Shown: positions 55,454-63,841 of the stretch, in pieces
How the letters are laid out: each line of letters begins with the position of its first letter
How positions within the stretch are numbered: position 1 is the first letter of the stretch
Assembly: GCF_001544495.1 (NCBI RefSeq)
Contig: NZ_FCNZ02000005.1
Coordinates: 1 to 64,000, forward strand
Reading direction: 5' to 3'
Length of the DNA stretch: 64,000 nt
From: Caballeronia telluris
Lineage (GTDB): Bacteria > Pseudomonadota > Gammaproteobacteria > Burkholderiales > Burkholderiaceae
The notes under the pieces: model-generated
What the model was told of the DNA's origin: nothing
Database searches by the model: none
The model's input: only the letters and a program-made list of their open reading frames with translations
Program-made: the position numbers and the translations under genes

Positions 55454-56457
55454 GCGGCCTCCCCGTTTCGGCGCACCGCCCGCCAGATTCGTTCGCCAAG
55501 ACCCCAGAGGCCGCGCTGCATGAAGAGGCTGACCGCGATCAGTACGAGACCGAGCAGCAGCAGCCAGCGCGGCCACAGTGTCGAGAGCCAGTCGGCGAAG
55601 AGCACATAGAACGCCGCGCCCAGCACCGATGAAAAAAGATTGCCCGTGCCGCCGATCACCGTCATCACGAGGATCATCTCGCTCGTGTGATAGTCGATGT
55701 TCGAGAGCGGCGCGATGCCGGTCATCATCGCGTGGAGCGCGCCCGCGAAACCCGTCACGGCGCCCGACACCACGAACGCCGCCAGCTTGAAGCGCTTGAC
55801 GTCGTAGCCGACAGCCGCCGCGCGCGCTTCGTTTTCGCGGATCGCGAGCAGCGTGCGGCCGAAAACCGAATGCGAGACGCGCATCATCAGCCAGAACGCG
55901 GCCAGGAACAGCACGGCCACGAACGCGTAGTACTGCCACGGCGATGCGATCGGAACGAGCGCGCGGCCAAAGAGCGAGAGCGCGGGACGCGGGATGTCGA
56001 GCAGGCCGTTGTCGCCGCCCGTGAGGTTGGGCGTCGTGTAGGCGAGGAAGTAGAACATCTGCCCGAACGCGAGCGTCAGCATCACGAAGTACGCGCCGCG
56101 CTGCCGGATCGAGAACCAGCCGACGAGCGCAGCGGCCGCAGCGCCGACGACGATCGCCGCCACGAGCGCGGACGGCGCCTGCAAGCCCGTCTTCGTCAGC
56201 ACGAGGCCCGCGCTGTAGCTGCCGAGCCCGAAGAAGATGCCCTGGCCGAACGACAGCAAGCCGGTATGCCCGAGCAGCAGATTGCAACCGAGCGCCGCGA
56301 GCGCGAACACCAGCACTTCGGTCGCGAGCGAGCCGGAGCGCAGCGTCATCGGCAGGATGCAGACGACCAGCACCGCGAGCAGCATGAACCGGTAGCGATT
56401 GAGCGTTGCGCTGAGCGAACGCGGCGGCGCGCCCGCATCGAGTGTCTTGGCGTTCAT
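55450..56457 (-). CDS. livM: Branched-chain-type ABC transporter permease LivM
   Basis: The 335-residue inner-membrane protein has about eight to ten helices and the LivM motifs LLLGHTGLLSFGQGIFFGLGSY and the coupling-helix region AIRENEARAAAVGYDVKRFK. It forms the channel with LivH and overlaps livH and livG by four bases each. Confidence 0.9.
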   Translation of the reverse strand: MNAKTLDAGAPPRSLSATLNRYRFMLLAVLVVCILPMTLRSGSLATEVLVFALAALGCNLLLGHTGLLSFGQGIFFGLGSYSAGLVLTKTGLQAPSALVAAIVVGAAAAALVGWFSIRQRGAYFVMLTLAFGQMFYFLAYTTPNLTGGDNGLLDIPRPALSLFGRALVPIASPWQYYAFVAVLFLAAFWLMMRVSHSVFGRTLLAIRENEARAAAVGYDVKRFKLAAFVVSGAVTGFAGALHAMMTGIAPLSNIDYHTSEMILVMTVIGGTGNLFSSVLGAAFYVLFADWLSTLWPRWLLLLGLVLIAVSLFMQRGLWGLGERIWRAVRRNGEAA

Positions 56458-57314
56458 GCGGCTCTCCCGAGCAGTCCGTTGGGACGAAGCAGCAGCACGG
56501 CCGCCATCGCAACGTAAATCATGAGGCGCGCGCCTTCGGGCCAGAGCGTGCTCATGACGCTTTGCACGATGCCCACCAGCAGCCCGCCGACGAGCGCGCC
56601 GAGAAAATTACCCATCCCGCCGACCACCACGACGACGAATGCCACGCCCAGCGCCTCGATTCCCATGAACGGATCGACGCCGCGAATCGGTGCCGCGAGC
56701 ACGCCCGCCAGCGCCGCCGTGCCCGCTCCGAGCGCGAACACGAGACTGAAGATGCGCGTCACGTTGATGCCGAGCAGCGACACCATCTCGCTCGACTCGC
56801 TGCCGGCGCGCACGGCGCTGCCAAGCCGCGTACCTTCCAGGATCCACCACAGCAGCACGGCGAGCACCGCCGTGAAGCCGATCACGAAGAGACGATACTT
56901 CGGGTAAATGAAGCTGCCCCACATCACGACGCCATTCAGGACGTCAGGCACCGGAACGTTGTCGCCGAGCGGCCCCCAGATCAGGATCGCGCATTCCTGC
57001 AACACGAGTGCAAGGCCCACGGTCGCGAGGATATGAAACTCGTGCTGTTGCGCGTAGACGTGACGCAGGATCGCCTTTTCCACGACCCACGCAAGCGCGC
57101 CCGTCACGACCGGCACGACGGCAAGCGCGACCCAGAAGCTCATCGACCACTGCATCGCCTGATAGCAGAAGTAGGCGCCGAGCAGATAGAACGCACCGTG
57201 CGCGAAGTTCACGAAGCGCAAGAGCCCGAAGACGATCGACAGCCCCACCGCGAGCAGGAAGTACAGCATTCCCACGCCGATGCCGTTCACGACCTGCAAT
57301 AGATAAACGTTCAT
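56454..57314 (-). CDS. livH: Branched-chain-type ABC transporter permease LivH
   Basis: The 286-residue permease has the LivH N-terminus (LLQVVNGIGVGMLYFLLAVGL, FGLLRFVNFAHGAFYLLGAY), about eight helices and GSESSEMVSLLGINVTRIF as coupling helix, with VVVGGMGNFLGALVGG near the end. It is 64 bases after the binding-protein gene, with a hairpin in the gap. Confidence 0.9.
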   Translation of the reverse strand: MNVYLLQVVNGIGVGMLYFLLAVGLSIVFGLLRFVNFAHGAFYLLGAYFCYQAMQWSMSFWVALAVVPVVTGALAWVVEKAILRHVYAQQHEFHILATVGLALVLQECAILIWGPLGDNVPVPDVLNGVVMWGSFIYPKYRLFVIGFTAVLAVLLWWILEGTRLGSAVRAGSESSEMVSLLGINVTRIFSLVFALGAGTAALAGVLAAPIRGVDPFMGIEALGVAFVVVVVGGMGNFLGALVGGLLVGIVQSVMSTLWPEGARLMIYVAMAAVLLLRPNGLLGRAA

Positions 57315-57343
57315 GAGCTTTCGTCCGAAGAGGATCGACGCAA

Positions 57344-57364
57344 ACGGCCGCGCGAGGCGGCCGT
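57344..57364 (-). terminator. Intercistronic hairpin between livJ and livH
   Basis: Arms acggccgc (57344-57351) and gcggccgt (57357-57364) form a perfect 8-bp GC-rich stem with a 5-base loop, 15 bases after the binding-protein stop. On the minus strand it is followed by only three T, so it is a weak terminator or an mRNA 3'-end protector. This is a common way to make more binding protein than membrane components. Confidence 0.6.
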
Positions 57365-57378
57365 CCGCCGGCAGGCGA

Positions 57379-58587
57379 TCACGCCAGCTTGCATTGCGTC
57401 TGGTCGAGCGGCAGGAAGGACTGGCCCGAGCTGACGATATCGGCGTAGTCGTCGGCGTTTTTCATCTTGCTCTTCGCCTTGCCCTTGAGCAGATAGTAGT
57501 TCTTCAGCACCTGATGGTCGCCCGCGCGGATTTCCTCGGCACCGGTCAGCCCGTCGTACTTCATGCCCTGCAACGTCGCGATCACTTTCTTCGGATCGGC
57601 ACTGCCCGCCTTCTGGATGCCGTCGAGCAAGATCTTCGTGCAGATGTACGAACCGGCGAGGCTGTAGTTCGGGTTCGACTTGTAGGTGGCGCTCACGCGC
57701 TTGACGAAATCCTTGTTGAGCGGCGAATCGATCGCGTGCCAGTATTGCGCGCCGAAGTACACGCCGTCGCACAGGTCCGCGCCCAGCGCCTCGAACTGCT
57801 CCAGCCCGGACGCCCACGCGAGCAGGATCGTGCAGTTGTTCTTCATGCCGAAGCTGACCGCCTGGCGCAGCGTGTCCGACGACTGCGAGCCGAAGTTGAG
57901 GATCAGCAGCACGTCCGGCTTCGCCGCCACCGCGTTGGTCAGATAGCCGCTGAATTCCTTTTCGTTGAGCGAGTGGTAGCTGTTGCCCACGTGCTCGATG
58001 CCCTTCTCCTTGAAGATCGCCTTGGCGGCCGAGAGCAGCCCTTCGCCGAACACGTATTGCGGCGTGATCGTGTACCAGCGCTTGGCCTTCGGCATCGACT
58101 GGATGAGCGGACGCACCGTCTGCTCGATCGCACCGAAGGTCGGCACCGACCAGCGGAAGGTCGCGCTGTTGCAGTCCTTGCCGGTGATTTCATCGGCGCC
58201 GGCCGTCGTGATGAAAACGCCGCCGGCCTTCTCCACTTCCTTGCCCATCGCGAGCGATTCCGACGAAAGAATGCCGCCCGCGAAGAAGCGTGCATTCTTC
58301 TGCTGCGCGATTTCCTGCACGCGGCGTACCGCCGTGGCGGGCTTGCCTTCCGTATCGAGCACGGAATAGGCGAGCGGGTCGCCGAGCACCTTGCCATATT
58401 GTTCGATGGCGAGCTTCATGCCGAGATCGGCATACTTGCCGTTGGCCGCGAAAGGTCCCGACATCGGCACCGGGCAGGCGAACTGGATCGGCGCGCCCTG
58501 CGCGAATACGCTCTTCGAAAGCAGCATCTGGGCAGACCCGGGAACGGCCGACAACGCGGCCAGCTTCAACATGTTTCGGCGATTCAA
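57379..58587 (-). CDS. Branched-chain-type ABC transporter substrate-binding protein (LivJ-like)
   Basis: The protein of about 402 residues has an N-terminus NRRNMLKLAALSAVPGSA and an export signal ending near SVFAQG; the twin arginine suggests a possible Tat-type signal. The mature part has the type I periplasmic fold: CPVPMSGPFAANGKYADLGM, EGKPATAVRRVQEIA, TAGADEITGKDCNSATFRW and ALGADLCDGVYFGAQYW. A TTG at 58587 has AGGAG seven bases upstream, better than the upstream in-frame ATG. It is the first gene of the operon, repressed or activated through the palindrome 96 bases upstream. Confidence 0.87.
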   Translation of the reverse strand: MNRRNMLKLAALSAVPGSAQMLLSKSVFAQGAPIQFACPVPMSGPFAANGKYADLGMKLAIEQYGKVLGDPLAYSVLDTEGKPATAVRRVQEIAQQKNARFFAGGILSSESLAMGKEVEKAGGVFITTAGADEITGKDCNSATFRWSVPTFGAIEQTVRPLIQSMPKAKRWYTITPQYVFGEGLLSAAKAIFKEKGIEHVGNSYHSLNEKEFSGYLTNAVAAKPDVLLILNFGSQSSDTLRQAVSFGMKNNCTILLAWASGLEQFEALGADLCDGVYFGAQYWHAIDSPLNKDFVKRVSATYKSNPNYSLAGSYICTKILLDGIQKAGSADPKKVIATLQGMKYDGLTGAEEIRAGDHQVLKNYYLLKGKAKSKMKNADDYADIVSSGQSFLPLDQTQCKLA

Positions 58588-58682
58588 ATTGGTGCTCCTA
58601 GTAAGAAAACCGCATGTGACCGACTGCTGCATCGTTGGCTGAACCGCGTTTGCGATGCGACTATTTTCCCCATTCGCCTCGC

Positions 58683-58704
58683 TCTATTTATCATGATAAA
58701 TAGA
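58683..58704. promoter_or_regulatory. Perfect 22-bp palindrome, probable FadR/GntR operator
   Basis: The half-site tctatttatca (58683-58693) is followed directly by its exact reverse complement (58694-58704). The site lies between the divergent livJ start (96 bases away) and the FadR-type gene start (141 bases away), in an AT-rich island in GC-rich DNA. It fits a dimeric winged-helix repressor acting on both promoters. Confidence 0.75.
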
Positions 58705-58844
58705 ATGAACCTGATGCTAGTTATAATAAATTCGGCTGTCAATCAGGCATTATTCGCGGTCGCCGCTTGTCTGTACGTCTGTCACGCTGCATGACGCAAC
58801 AGGTCGTTTACAGGCACGCCCGGGCGTTCATGAGGAGCATCGAG

Positions 58845-59672
58845 ATGGCGATGGATCGAACGAAGGCCGGCGCCTCGATCGAGATCAAGCAGCAGAAGCG
58901 GCCTGATCTCGTGGCGGAAGAAATCAAGCGGCTGATCACGGAAAAAGACTTGAAGCCCGGCGACCGGCTGCCGCGCGAAGTCGAGTTGCAGCAGATGTTC
59001 TCGGTGAGCAAGAGCACGATTCGCGAGGCGCTCAAGTCGCTGGAGGTGCAAGGCCTCATCAAGGTGACGACCGGGCCGAGCGGCGGCGGCACGATCGTCG
59101 AAGTGCCGCTCGACCGCACGCTGCAGTTGCTGCAAAACTATCTGTTCTTCAAAGACGTCACCATCGACGACATCTATACGGTGCGCCAGTTGCTCGAGCC
59201 CGAGCTTGCGGCGGGCGCGGTGCCGCATCTGACCGAACAGGACTTCGTGGCACTCGATGCGAACATTGCGTGCTGCGACGGCGCCGGGTCGGTCCACGGC
59301 GACAAAGACATCGTGCGCAAGCGTCAGGAAGACGTGAACTTCCACGACATCCTCGCCGCCGCGAATCCCAATCCGTTCTTGCGCTTCAGTTGCGAGCTGA
59401 TCAATGAAATGATCCGGCAACTGATCGAGTTTCGAAACGACACGCCGCAGGCCGAGCATGAACGATTCGGCCAGGCGAACGTCCGGATCCACAAAGCGAT
59501 CGTCAAGGCCGCGCGGGATCGCGACGCGCAGAAAGTGCGCGAACTGATGGTCGTCCACATGACGGAAGCGCCGCGCTACGTAAAGCGGATGAAGGGCAAG
59601 CTGCGCGGCCGTTTGATCCTCGATTCCGAAATCCGTCGGCGCATGAAGATCGAGCCCGCAGCGGGGTCGTGA
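58845..59672 (+). CDS. FadR-subfamily GntR transcriptional regulator
   Basis: The 275-residue protein has a GntR winged helix (about 18-85: LVAEEIKRLITEKDLKPGDRLP, SVSKSTIREALKSLEVQGL, GPSGGGTIV) and a C-terminal all-helical FCD domain (about 105-240: TVRQLLEPELAAGAV, the metal-binding Asp/His region DVNFHDILA, and later NVRIHKAIVKAARDRD). ATG 58845 has GAGGAG seven bases upstream. It is divergent from the liv/M20/M81 operon and its likely regulator. Confidence 0.9.
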   Translation: MAMDRTKAGASIEIKQQKRPDLVAEEIKRLITEKDLKPGDRLPREVELQQMFSVSKSTIREALKSLEVQGLIKVTTGPSGGGTIVEVPLDRTLQLLQNYLFFKDVTIDDIYTVRQLLEPELAAGAVPHLTEQDFVALDANIACCDGAGSVHGDKDIVRKRQEDVNFHDILAAANPNPFLRFSCELINEMIRQLIEFRNDTPQAEHERFGQANVRIHKAIVKAARDRDAQKVRELMVVHMTEAPRYVKRMKGKLRGRLILDSEIRRRMKIEPAAGS

Positions 59673-59801
59673 TGGTCCTCGCCGAAAGGTTCGCATCACA
59701 CTGCCAGTCGCACTGAAGGCGATAGGATCATCACATCCACCGAAAATTGTGTTGCGATCCTCACGGCAATTGCCGGCCGCATGGGGAACAAATGTTATTG
59801 A

Positions 59802-59821
59802 CGCATCATTTGCGTGATGCG
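59802..59821. promoter_or_regulatory. Inverted repeat upstream of the sugar ABC operon
   Basis: The arms cgcatca (59802-59808) and tgatgcg (59815-59821) are perfect inverted repeats with a 6-base spacer, 73 bases before the ATPase start and next to a TTGACG that could be a -35 box. It is an operator candidate for a regulator not encoded in the window. Confidence 0.5.
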
Positions 59822-59893
59822 AAGATCACAAGATAGCGCGCGGCCCGATCGCGCGACATAAGAATTCGTCATATCGACGAAGGAGACATCCGG

Positions 59894-61498
59894 ATGAGTG
59901 CGCCGGTTGCGGTCGCGGCCGTTTCATCGCCCCGATCGCCATTGATCCGCGTAACAGGCGTCACCAAGAAATTCGGTGGCGTGCAGGCGCTGCGCGGCGT
60001 GAATCTGGAGGTTCTGCCGGGCGAAGTGCATGCACTGCTCGGCGAAAACGGCGCGGGCAAATCCACCCTCATCAAGATACTGAGCGGCGTCCACGCGTAC
60101 GACGAAGGCTCGATCGAAATCGACGGCCGCAAGGTCGCGTTCGAATCGCCGGCGAAGTCGCGCGAGGCGGGCGTCGCTGTCGTTTATCAGGACCTGAGTC
60201 TCGTCGAGTCGCTGTCGGTCGGCGCGAACCTGATGCTCGGGCGCGAGCCGCGCACGCGGCTCGGCTTCGTGCGGCAACGCGAACTGATGGCACAGGTCAG
60301 CGCGTTTCTGCGCGCACACAACATTCCGCTCGATCCGCGCGTGCCTGTCGATTCGCTGCCGTTCGCGTACCGGCAGATGACGGAGATCTGCAAGGCGCTG
60401 ATGGGCGACGTGCGCGTCCTGATCCTCGACGAACCCACATCCGCGCTGACGGGCGGCGAGGAACAAATTCTCTTCGACGCGATTCGCACGGTGACGGCGC
60501 GCGGCGTCGGCGTGATCTACGTGACGCACCGGCTGAACGAGGTGTTTCGCATCTCGCAGCGCGTGACCGTGTTCCGCGACGGCGCCAACGCCGGCCAGTT
60601 CGCCACCGCCGAGACCGACATGAAGCAGCTCGTCGCGGCGATCGTCGGACCGCGTCATGCCGCGATGCAGGCCAGACAGGAAACGTCGACGGGCACGGCC
60701 GCGCGAACAACGCAGAACGCACAAGCACAAGCGCATGCGATTGCCCGCGACCCACCCGTGCTGACGCTATCGAAGGTGAGCAACGCGCGTCTTGCCAGCG
60801 TCGATTTCTCCGTGCACCGCGGCGAAGTGCATGGCCTCGCGGGACTGATCGGCAGCGGGCGCACGGAAATCCTGCAGACGATCTTCGGCCTCTTGCCGAT
60901 TCACGAAGGCACGATCGAACTCGACGGCCAGCCGCTCGCCCCGCGCCGCCCCGCCGACGCAATCGCGCGCGGCGTCGCGCTCGTGCCCGAAGACCGGCAT
61001 CTGCAAGGGCTCGTGCTCGATCATTCGATCGAACGCAATCTGACACTGCCGCGCCTGCCGCAGTTTTCGCGCGGCGGCTGGCTGCGCGCGCAAGCCGCCG
61101 CACAACAGGCGCGCATCGCGATGAAGCAGCTTTCCGTGAAGGCGCCCGATGCGTCGACGCCCGCGAAGTTTCTTTCCGGCGGCAACCAGCAGAAGGTGGT
61201 GTTCGCCAAGTGGAATCATCCGCGGCCAACGCTCTTGCTGCTCGATGAACCGACGGTCGGCGTCGATGTCGGCGCGCGGGAAGAAATCTACGGCGTCGTG
61301 CACGACGCGGCGCGTGCGGGCACGGGCGTCGTCGTCGTGTCGTCGGATCTGGACGAACTGTTGCGACTGTGCGACCGCATTTCCATCGTGGTGAACGGCT
61401 CGATCGAACGAACCGTCGAGCGCGCGCAGATTCGTCATGCGGAAGAACTGCACCATCTCATCCAGCTTCCCCGTCCTACCGAAGAGCTTGCGACATGA
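59894..61498 (+). CDS. Sugar ABC transporter ATPase with two nucleotide-binding domains (RbsA-like)
   Basis: The 534-residue protein has two ATPase domains. The first has a full Walker A GENGAGKST and Walker B LILDEPTSAL. The second has the degenerate GLIGSGRTE loop usual in RbsA-type proteins, but a strong signature LSGGNQQKV and LLLLDEPTVGVDVG. It powers import of a pentose, hexose or nucleoside. The stop overlaps the permease start by four bases. AGGAGA lies about eight bases before the ATG. Confidence 0.9.
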   Translation: MSAPVAVAAVSSPRSPLIRVTGVTKKFGGVQALRGVNLEVLPGEVHALLGENGAGKSTLIKILSGVHAYDEGSIEIDGRKVAFESPAKSREAGVAVVYQDLSLVESLSVGANLMLGREPRTRLGFVRQRELMAQVSAFLRAHNIPLDPRVPVDSLPFAYRQMTEICKALMGDVRVLILDEPTSALTGGEEQILFDAIRTVTARGVGVIYVTHRLNEVFRISQRVTVFRDGANAGQFATAETDMKQLVAAIVGPRHAAMQARQETSTGTAARTTQNAQAQAHAIARDPPVLTLSKVSNARLASVDFSVHRGEVHGLAGLIGSGRTEILQTIFGLLPIHEGTIELDGQPLAPRRPADAIARGVALVPEDRHLQGLVLDHSIERNLTLPRLPQFSRGGWLRAQAAAQQARIAMKQLSVKAPDASTPAKFLSGGNQQKVVFAKWNHPRPTLLLLDEPTVGVDVGAREEIYGVVHDAARAGTGVVVVSSDLDELLRLCDRISIVVNGSIERTVERAQIRHAEELHHLIQLPRPTEELAT

Positions 61499-62493
61499 AC
61501 GAGTCCGTTTCGCCCTTGCCCGCCGAGCAACAGACCGCCCAGCGCCACGGACGCGCGCGGCGCCTCGCGCGGCTTCTGTTGCAGGGCGACCGCCCGTACA
61601 TGCTGTATATCGCGTTCGCGATTCTGCTGGTGGTGTTCAGCTTCGCATCCCCGTGGTTCCTCTCGATCGACAACTTCCTCAATATCGGACGGCAAACGGC
61701 GCTCGTGTCGATCATCGCGATCGGCATGACGTTCGTGATCATCGCGCGGCAGATCGATCTTTCGGTGGGATCGGCGCTGGCGCTGTCGGGCATGGCGGCG
61801 GCGCTCGCGATGTCGCACATCACCGATAGCTGGATCGTCGGCGCAATGGCGGGCATCGGGACGGGCGCGATCGTCGGCGCGATCAACGGCTTCGTCACGA
61901 CGCGGCTGAACATCCCGTCGTTTCTCGTCACGCTCGGCGCCTTGAGCGCCGCGCGCGGCCTTGCGCTGATGGTCACGACAACGCGCCCCGAGATCATCAC
62001 GAACGACCGGTTCATCGCGATCTTCGGCGAAGGAAACATCGCGGGCGTGCCCGTGCCGATCCTGTGGACATTGCTCGCGGTGATCGGCGGCATTCTGCTT
62101 CTGCACTACAGCGTGTTCGGCCGGCAGATCTACGCGGCGGGCGGAAACCCGACGGCCGCGCTCTATTCGGGCATCAACATTCGCCGCGTGACGACACTCG
62201 CGTTCGTGCTGACGGGCGTGCTCGCCGGGCTCGCCGCGCTCGTGCTGTCCGCGCGCTCGCATGCGGCGCGGCCGGACGTCGTGCAAGGCATGGAACTCGA
62301 CGTGATCGCCTCCGTCACGCTCGGCGGCTGCAGTCTCTTCGGCGGACGCGGCTTCATTCTCGGCACGCTGCTCGGCAGTCTCATCATCGGCACGCTGAAT
62401 AACGGCCTCGTGCTGCTCGGCGTGAGTTCGTCGCTGCAACTCGTCATCAAGGGCGTCATCATCGTGGCGGCTGTTGCGTTCACCCGCAAATGA
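61495..62493 (+). CDS. Sugar ABC transporter permease (RbsC-like)
   Basis: The 332-residue inner-membrane protein has about eight to ten helices and the family segments GMTFVIIARQIDLSVGSAL, FLVTLGALSAARGLAL, VFGRQIYAAGGNPTAALYSGI and SVTLGGCSLFGGRG. It pairs with the upstream two-domain ATPase and the downstream binding protein. The four-base overlap with the ATPase gene shows coupling. Confidence 0.9.
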   Translation: MNESVSPLPAEQQTAQRHGRARRLARLLLQGDRPYMLYIAFAILLVVFSFASPWFLSIDNFLNIGRQTALVSIIAIGMTFVIIARQIDLSVGSALALSGMAAALAMSHITDSWIVGAMAGIGTGAIVGAINGFVTTRLNIPSFLVTLGALSAARGLALMVTTTRPEIITNDRFIAIFGEGNIAGVPVPILWTLLAVIGGILLLHYSVFGRQIYAAGGNPTAALYSGINIRRVTTLAFVLTGVLAGLAALVLSARSHAARPDVVQGMELDVIASVTLGGCSLFGGRGFILGTLLGSLIIGTLNNGLVLLGVSSSLQLVIKGVIIVAAVAFTRK

Positions 62494-62570
62494 CGACGCG
62501 TGACGGGTCATGAAGGGCAATGCAAAAAACGGCAGGAGACGCAGTACATCACGACCAACGGAGGAAAGTC

Positions 62571-63713
62571 ATGAACTATCGTCGTGGATCAGGAGTGAAG
62601 CTGGCGAGTGTCGCGGCGGCGACTGCGATGGCCCTGTGCTGCTCGCAGGCATTTGCACAGGCGTGCGAGAAGCTCGCTGCCGGGTCGATCGGACCATCGG
62701 GTATCGTCGGGCAGGGACCGAACGGCGAGAAGGCGGCGGCGGTCGATGCCGTCAAGCTGACGGACGCCGAGGCCACGAAGGTCAAGGCCGGCAAGTTCAA
62801 GGTCGGCATTTCGATGCAGACGATGAACCTCGACTGGTCGCAGTTGCAGGTGCAGGGCATCACCGACACGCTGAAGAAATACGGCGTGGAAGTGATCGGC
62901 ACGGCGTCGGCCGAGTATCAGGTCGACAAGCAGATCGCCGACATCGAAAACACGATCCAGCGCCATCCGGACGGCATCATCTCGATTCCGGTCGACGGCA
63001 CGGCAACGGCTGCGACCTACAAGAAAGTTTCGCAGGCGGGCATCAAACTCGTGTTCATGGATAACGTGCCGACGGGCCTGAAGCATCCGGAGCAGTACGC
63101 GGCGATGGTCTCGGCGGACAGCGAGGGCAACGGCCAGATCGCGGCGAAGGTGCTCGCCTCGTGCGTGCCGAAGGGCGGCACGGTCGGGCTCGTGAACTTT
63201 GGCGTCGACTATTTCAGCACGACGGAGCGCACGAAGGCCGTCAACGACTGGATGAAGAAAAATCGTCCCGACATCAAGATCAAGCAGGTCGCTTTCACGG
63301 ACCCGTCGAAGGTCGGCCAGATCGCGGGTGACTTCCTCACCGCCAATCCGGACGTCAAGGGTGTGTTCGCCGTGTGGGACCAGCCCGCGCTCGACACGCT
63401 GACGTCGATGCGCGCACAGGGCCTCAATACGCCGATGACGACGGTCGACCTCGGGCTCGAATCGGCCATCGAAATTGCTAAGGGCGGACCGCTCAAGGCG
63501 ACGGGTTCGCAGCGTCCGTACGATCAGGGCGTCGCAGAAGCGATGGCGATGATGAAGGCGCTGATCGGCCAGACGCCGCCGGCGTGGATCGGCGTGCAAT
63601 CGCTGCCGGTCGTGCAGTCGAACGTGCTCGAATCGTACAAGACCGTGTTCAAGAAAGATCCGCCGCCTCAACTCGCGGATGCCTGCAAGAAGGCCGCGCC
63701 CGCTTGCGGTTGA
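62571..63713 (+). CDS. Sugar ABC transporter periplasmic binding protein
   Basis: The 380-residue protein has a signal peptide (cleavage near SQAFAQA, residue 30) and a type I two-lobe periplasmic domain: KVGISMQTMNLDWSQLQVQG, IENTIQRHPDGIISIPVDG, LVFMDNVPTG, ADSEGNGQIAAKVLAS and GVFAVWDQPALDTLTSM. A GGAGGAAAGTC directly precedes ATG 62571. The extra roughly 50 residues before the domain, with several acidic and Gly residues, are longer than in RbsB. A purine nucleoside or ribose-like ligand is suggested by the nucleoside hydrolase gene that follows. Confidence 0.88.
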   Translation: MNYRRGSGVKLASVAAATAMALCCSQAFAQACEKLAAGSIGPSGIVGQGPNGEKAAAVDAVKLTDAEATKVKAGKFKVGISMQTMNLDWSQLQVQGITDTLKKYGVEVIGTASAEYQVDKQIADIENTIQRHPDGIISIPVDGTATAATYKKVSQAGIKLVFMDNVPTGLKHPEQYAAMVSADSEGNGQIAAKVLASCVPKGGTVGLVNFGVDYFSTTERTKAVNDWMKKNRPDIKIKQVAFTDPSKVGQIAGDFLTANPDVKGVFAVWDQPALDTLTSMRAQGLNTPMTTVDLGLESAIEIAKGGPLKATGSQRPYDQGVAEAMAMMKALIGQTPPAWIGVQSLPVVQSNVLESYKTVFKKDPPPQLADACKKAAPACG

Positions 63714-63746
63714 TGGTCCGAAGACGCTTTAGCACGTCAGCGTGAA

Positions 63747-63768
63747 CGCGAAGCCTTCGGGCTTCGCG
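63747..63768 (+). terminator. Stable UUCG-loop hairpin after the sugar ABC operon
   Basis: A 9-bp stem (cgcgaagcc pairing with ggcttcgcg) closed by a ttcg tetraloop lies 34 bases after the binding-protein stop. There is no T-run, so it may be a weak terminator or an mRNA-stabilising end that partly separates the transporter from the next gene. Confidence 0.55.
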
Positions 63769-63841
63769 CAAATGATCGTAGAATGGCTCACGCCCTCGTC
63801 GAAGGCGCGATCATCGACATAACGGTTCGGGAGACGGCATC

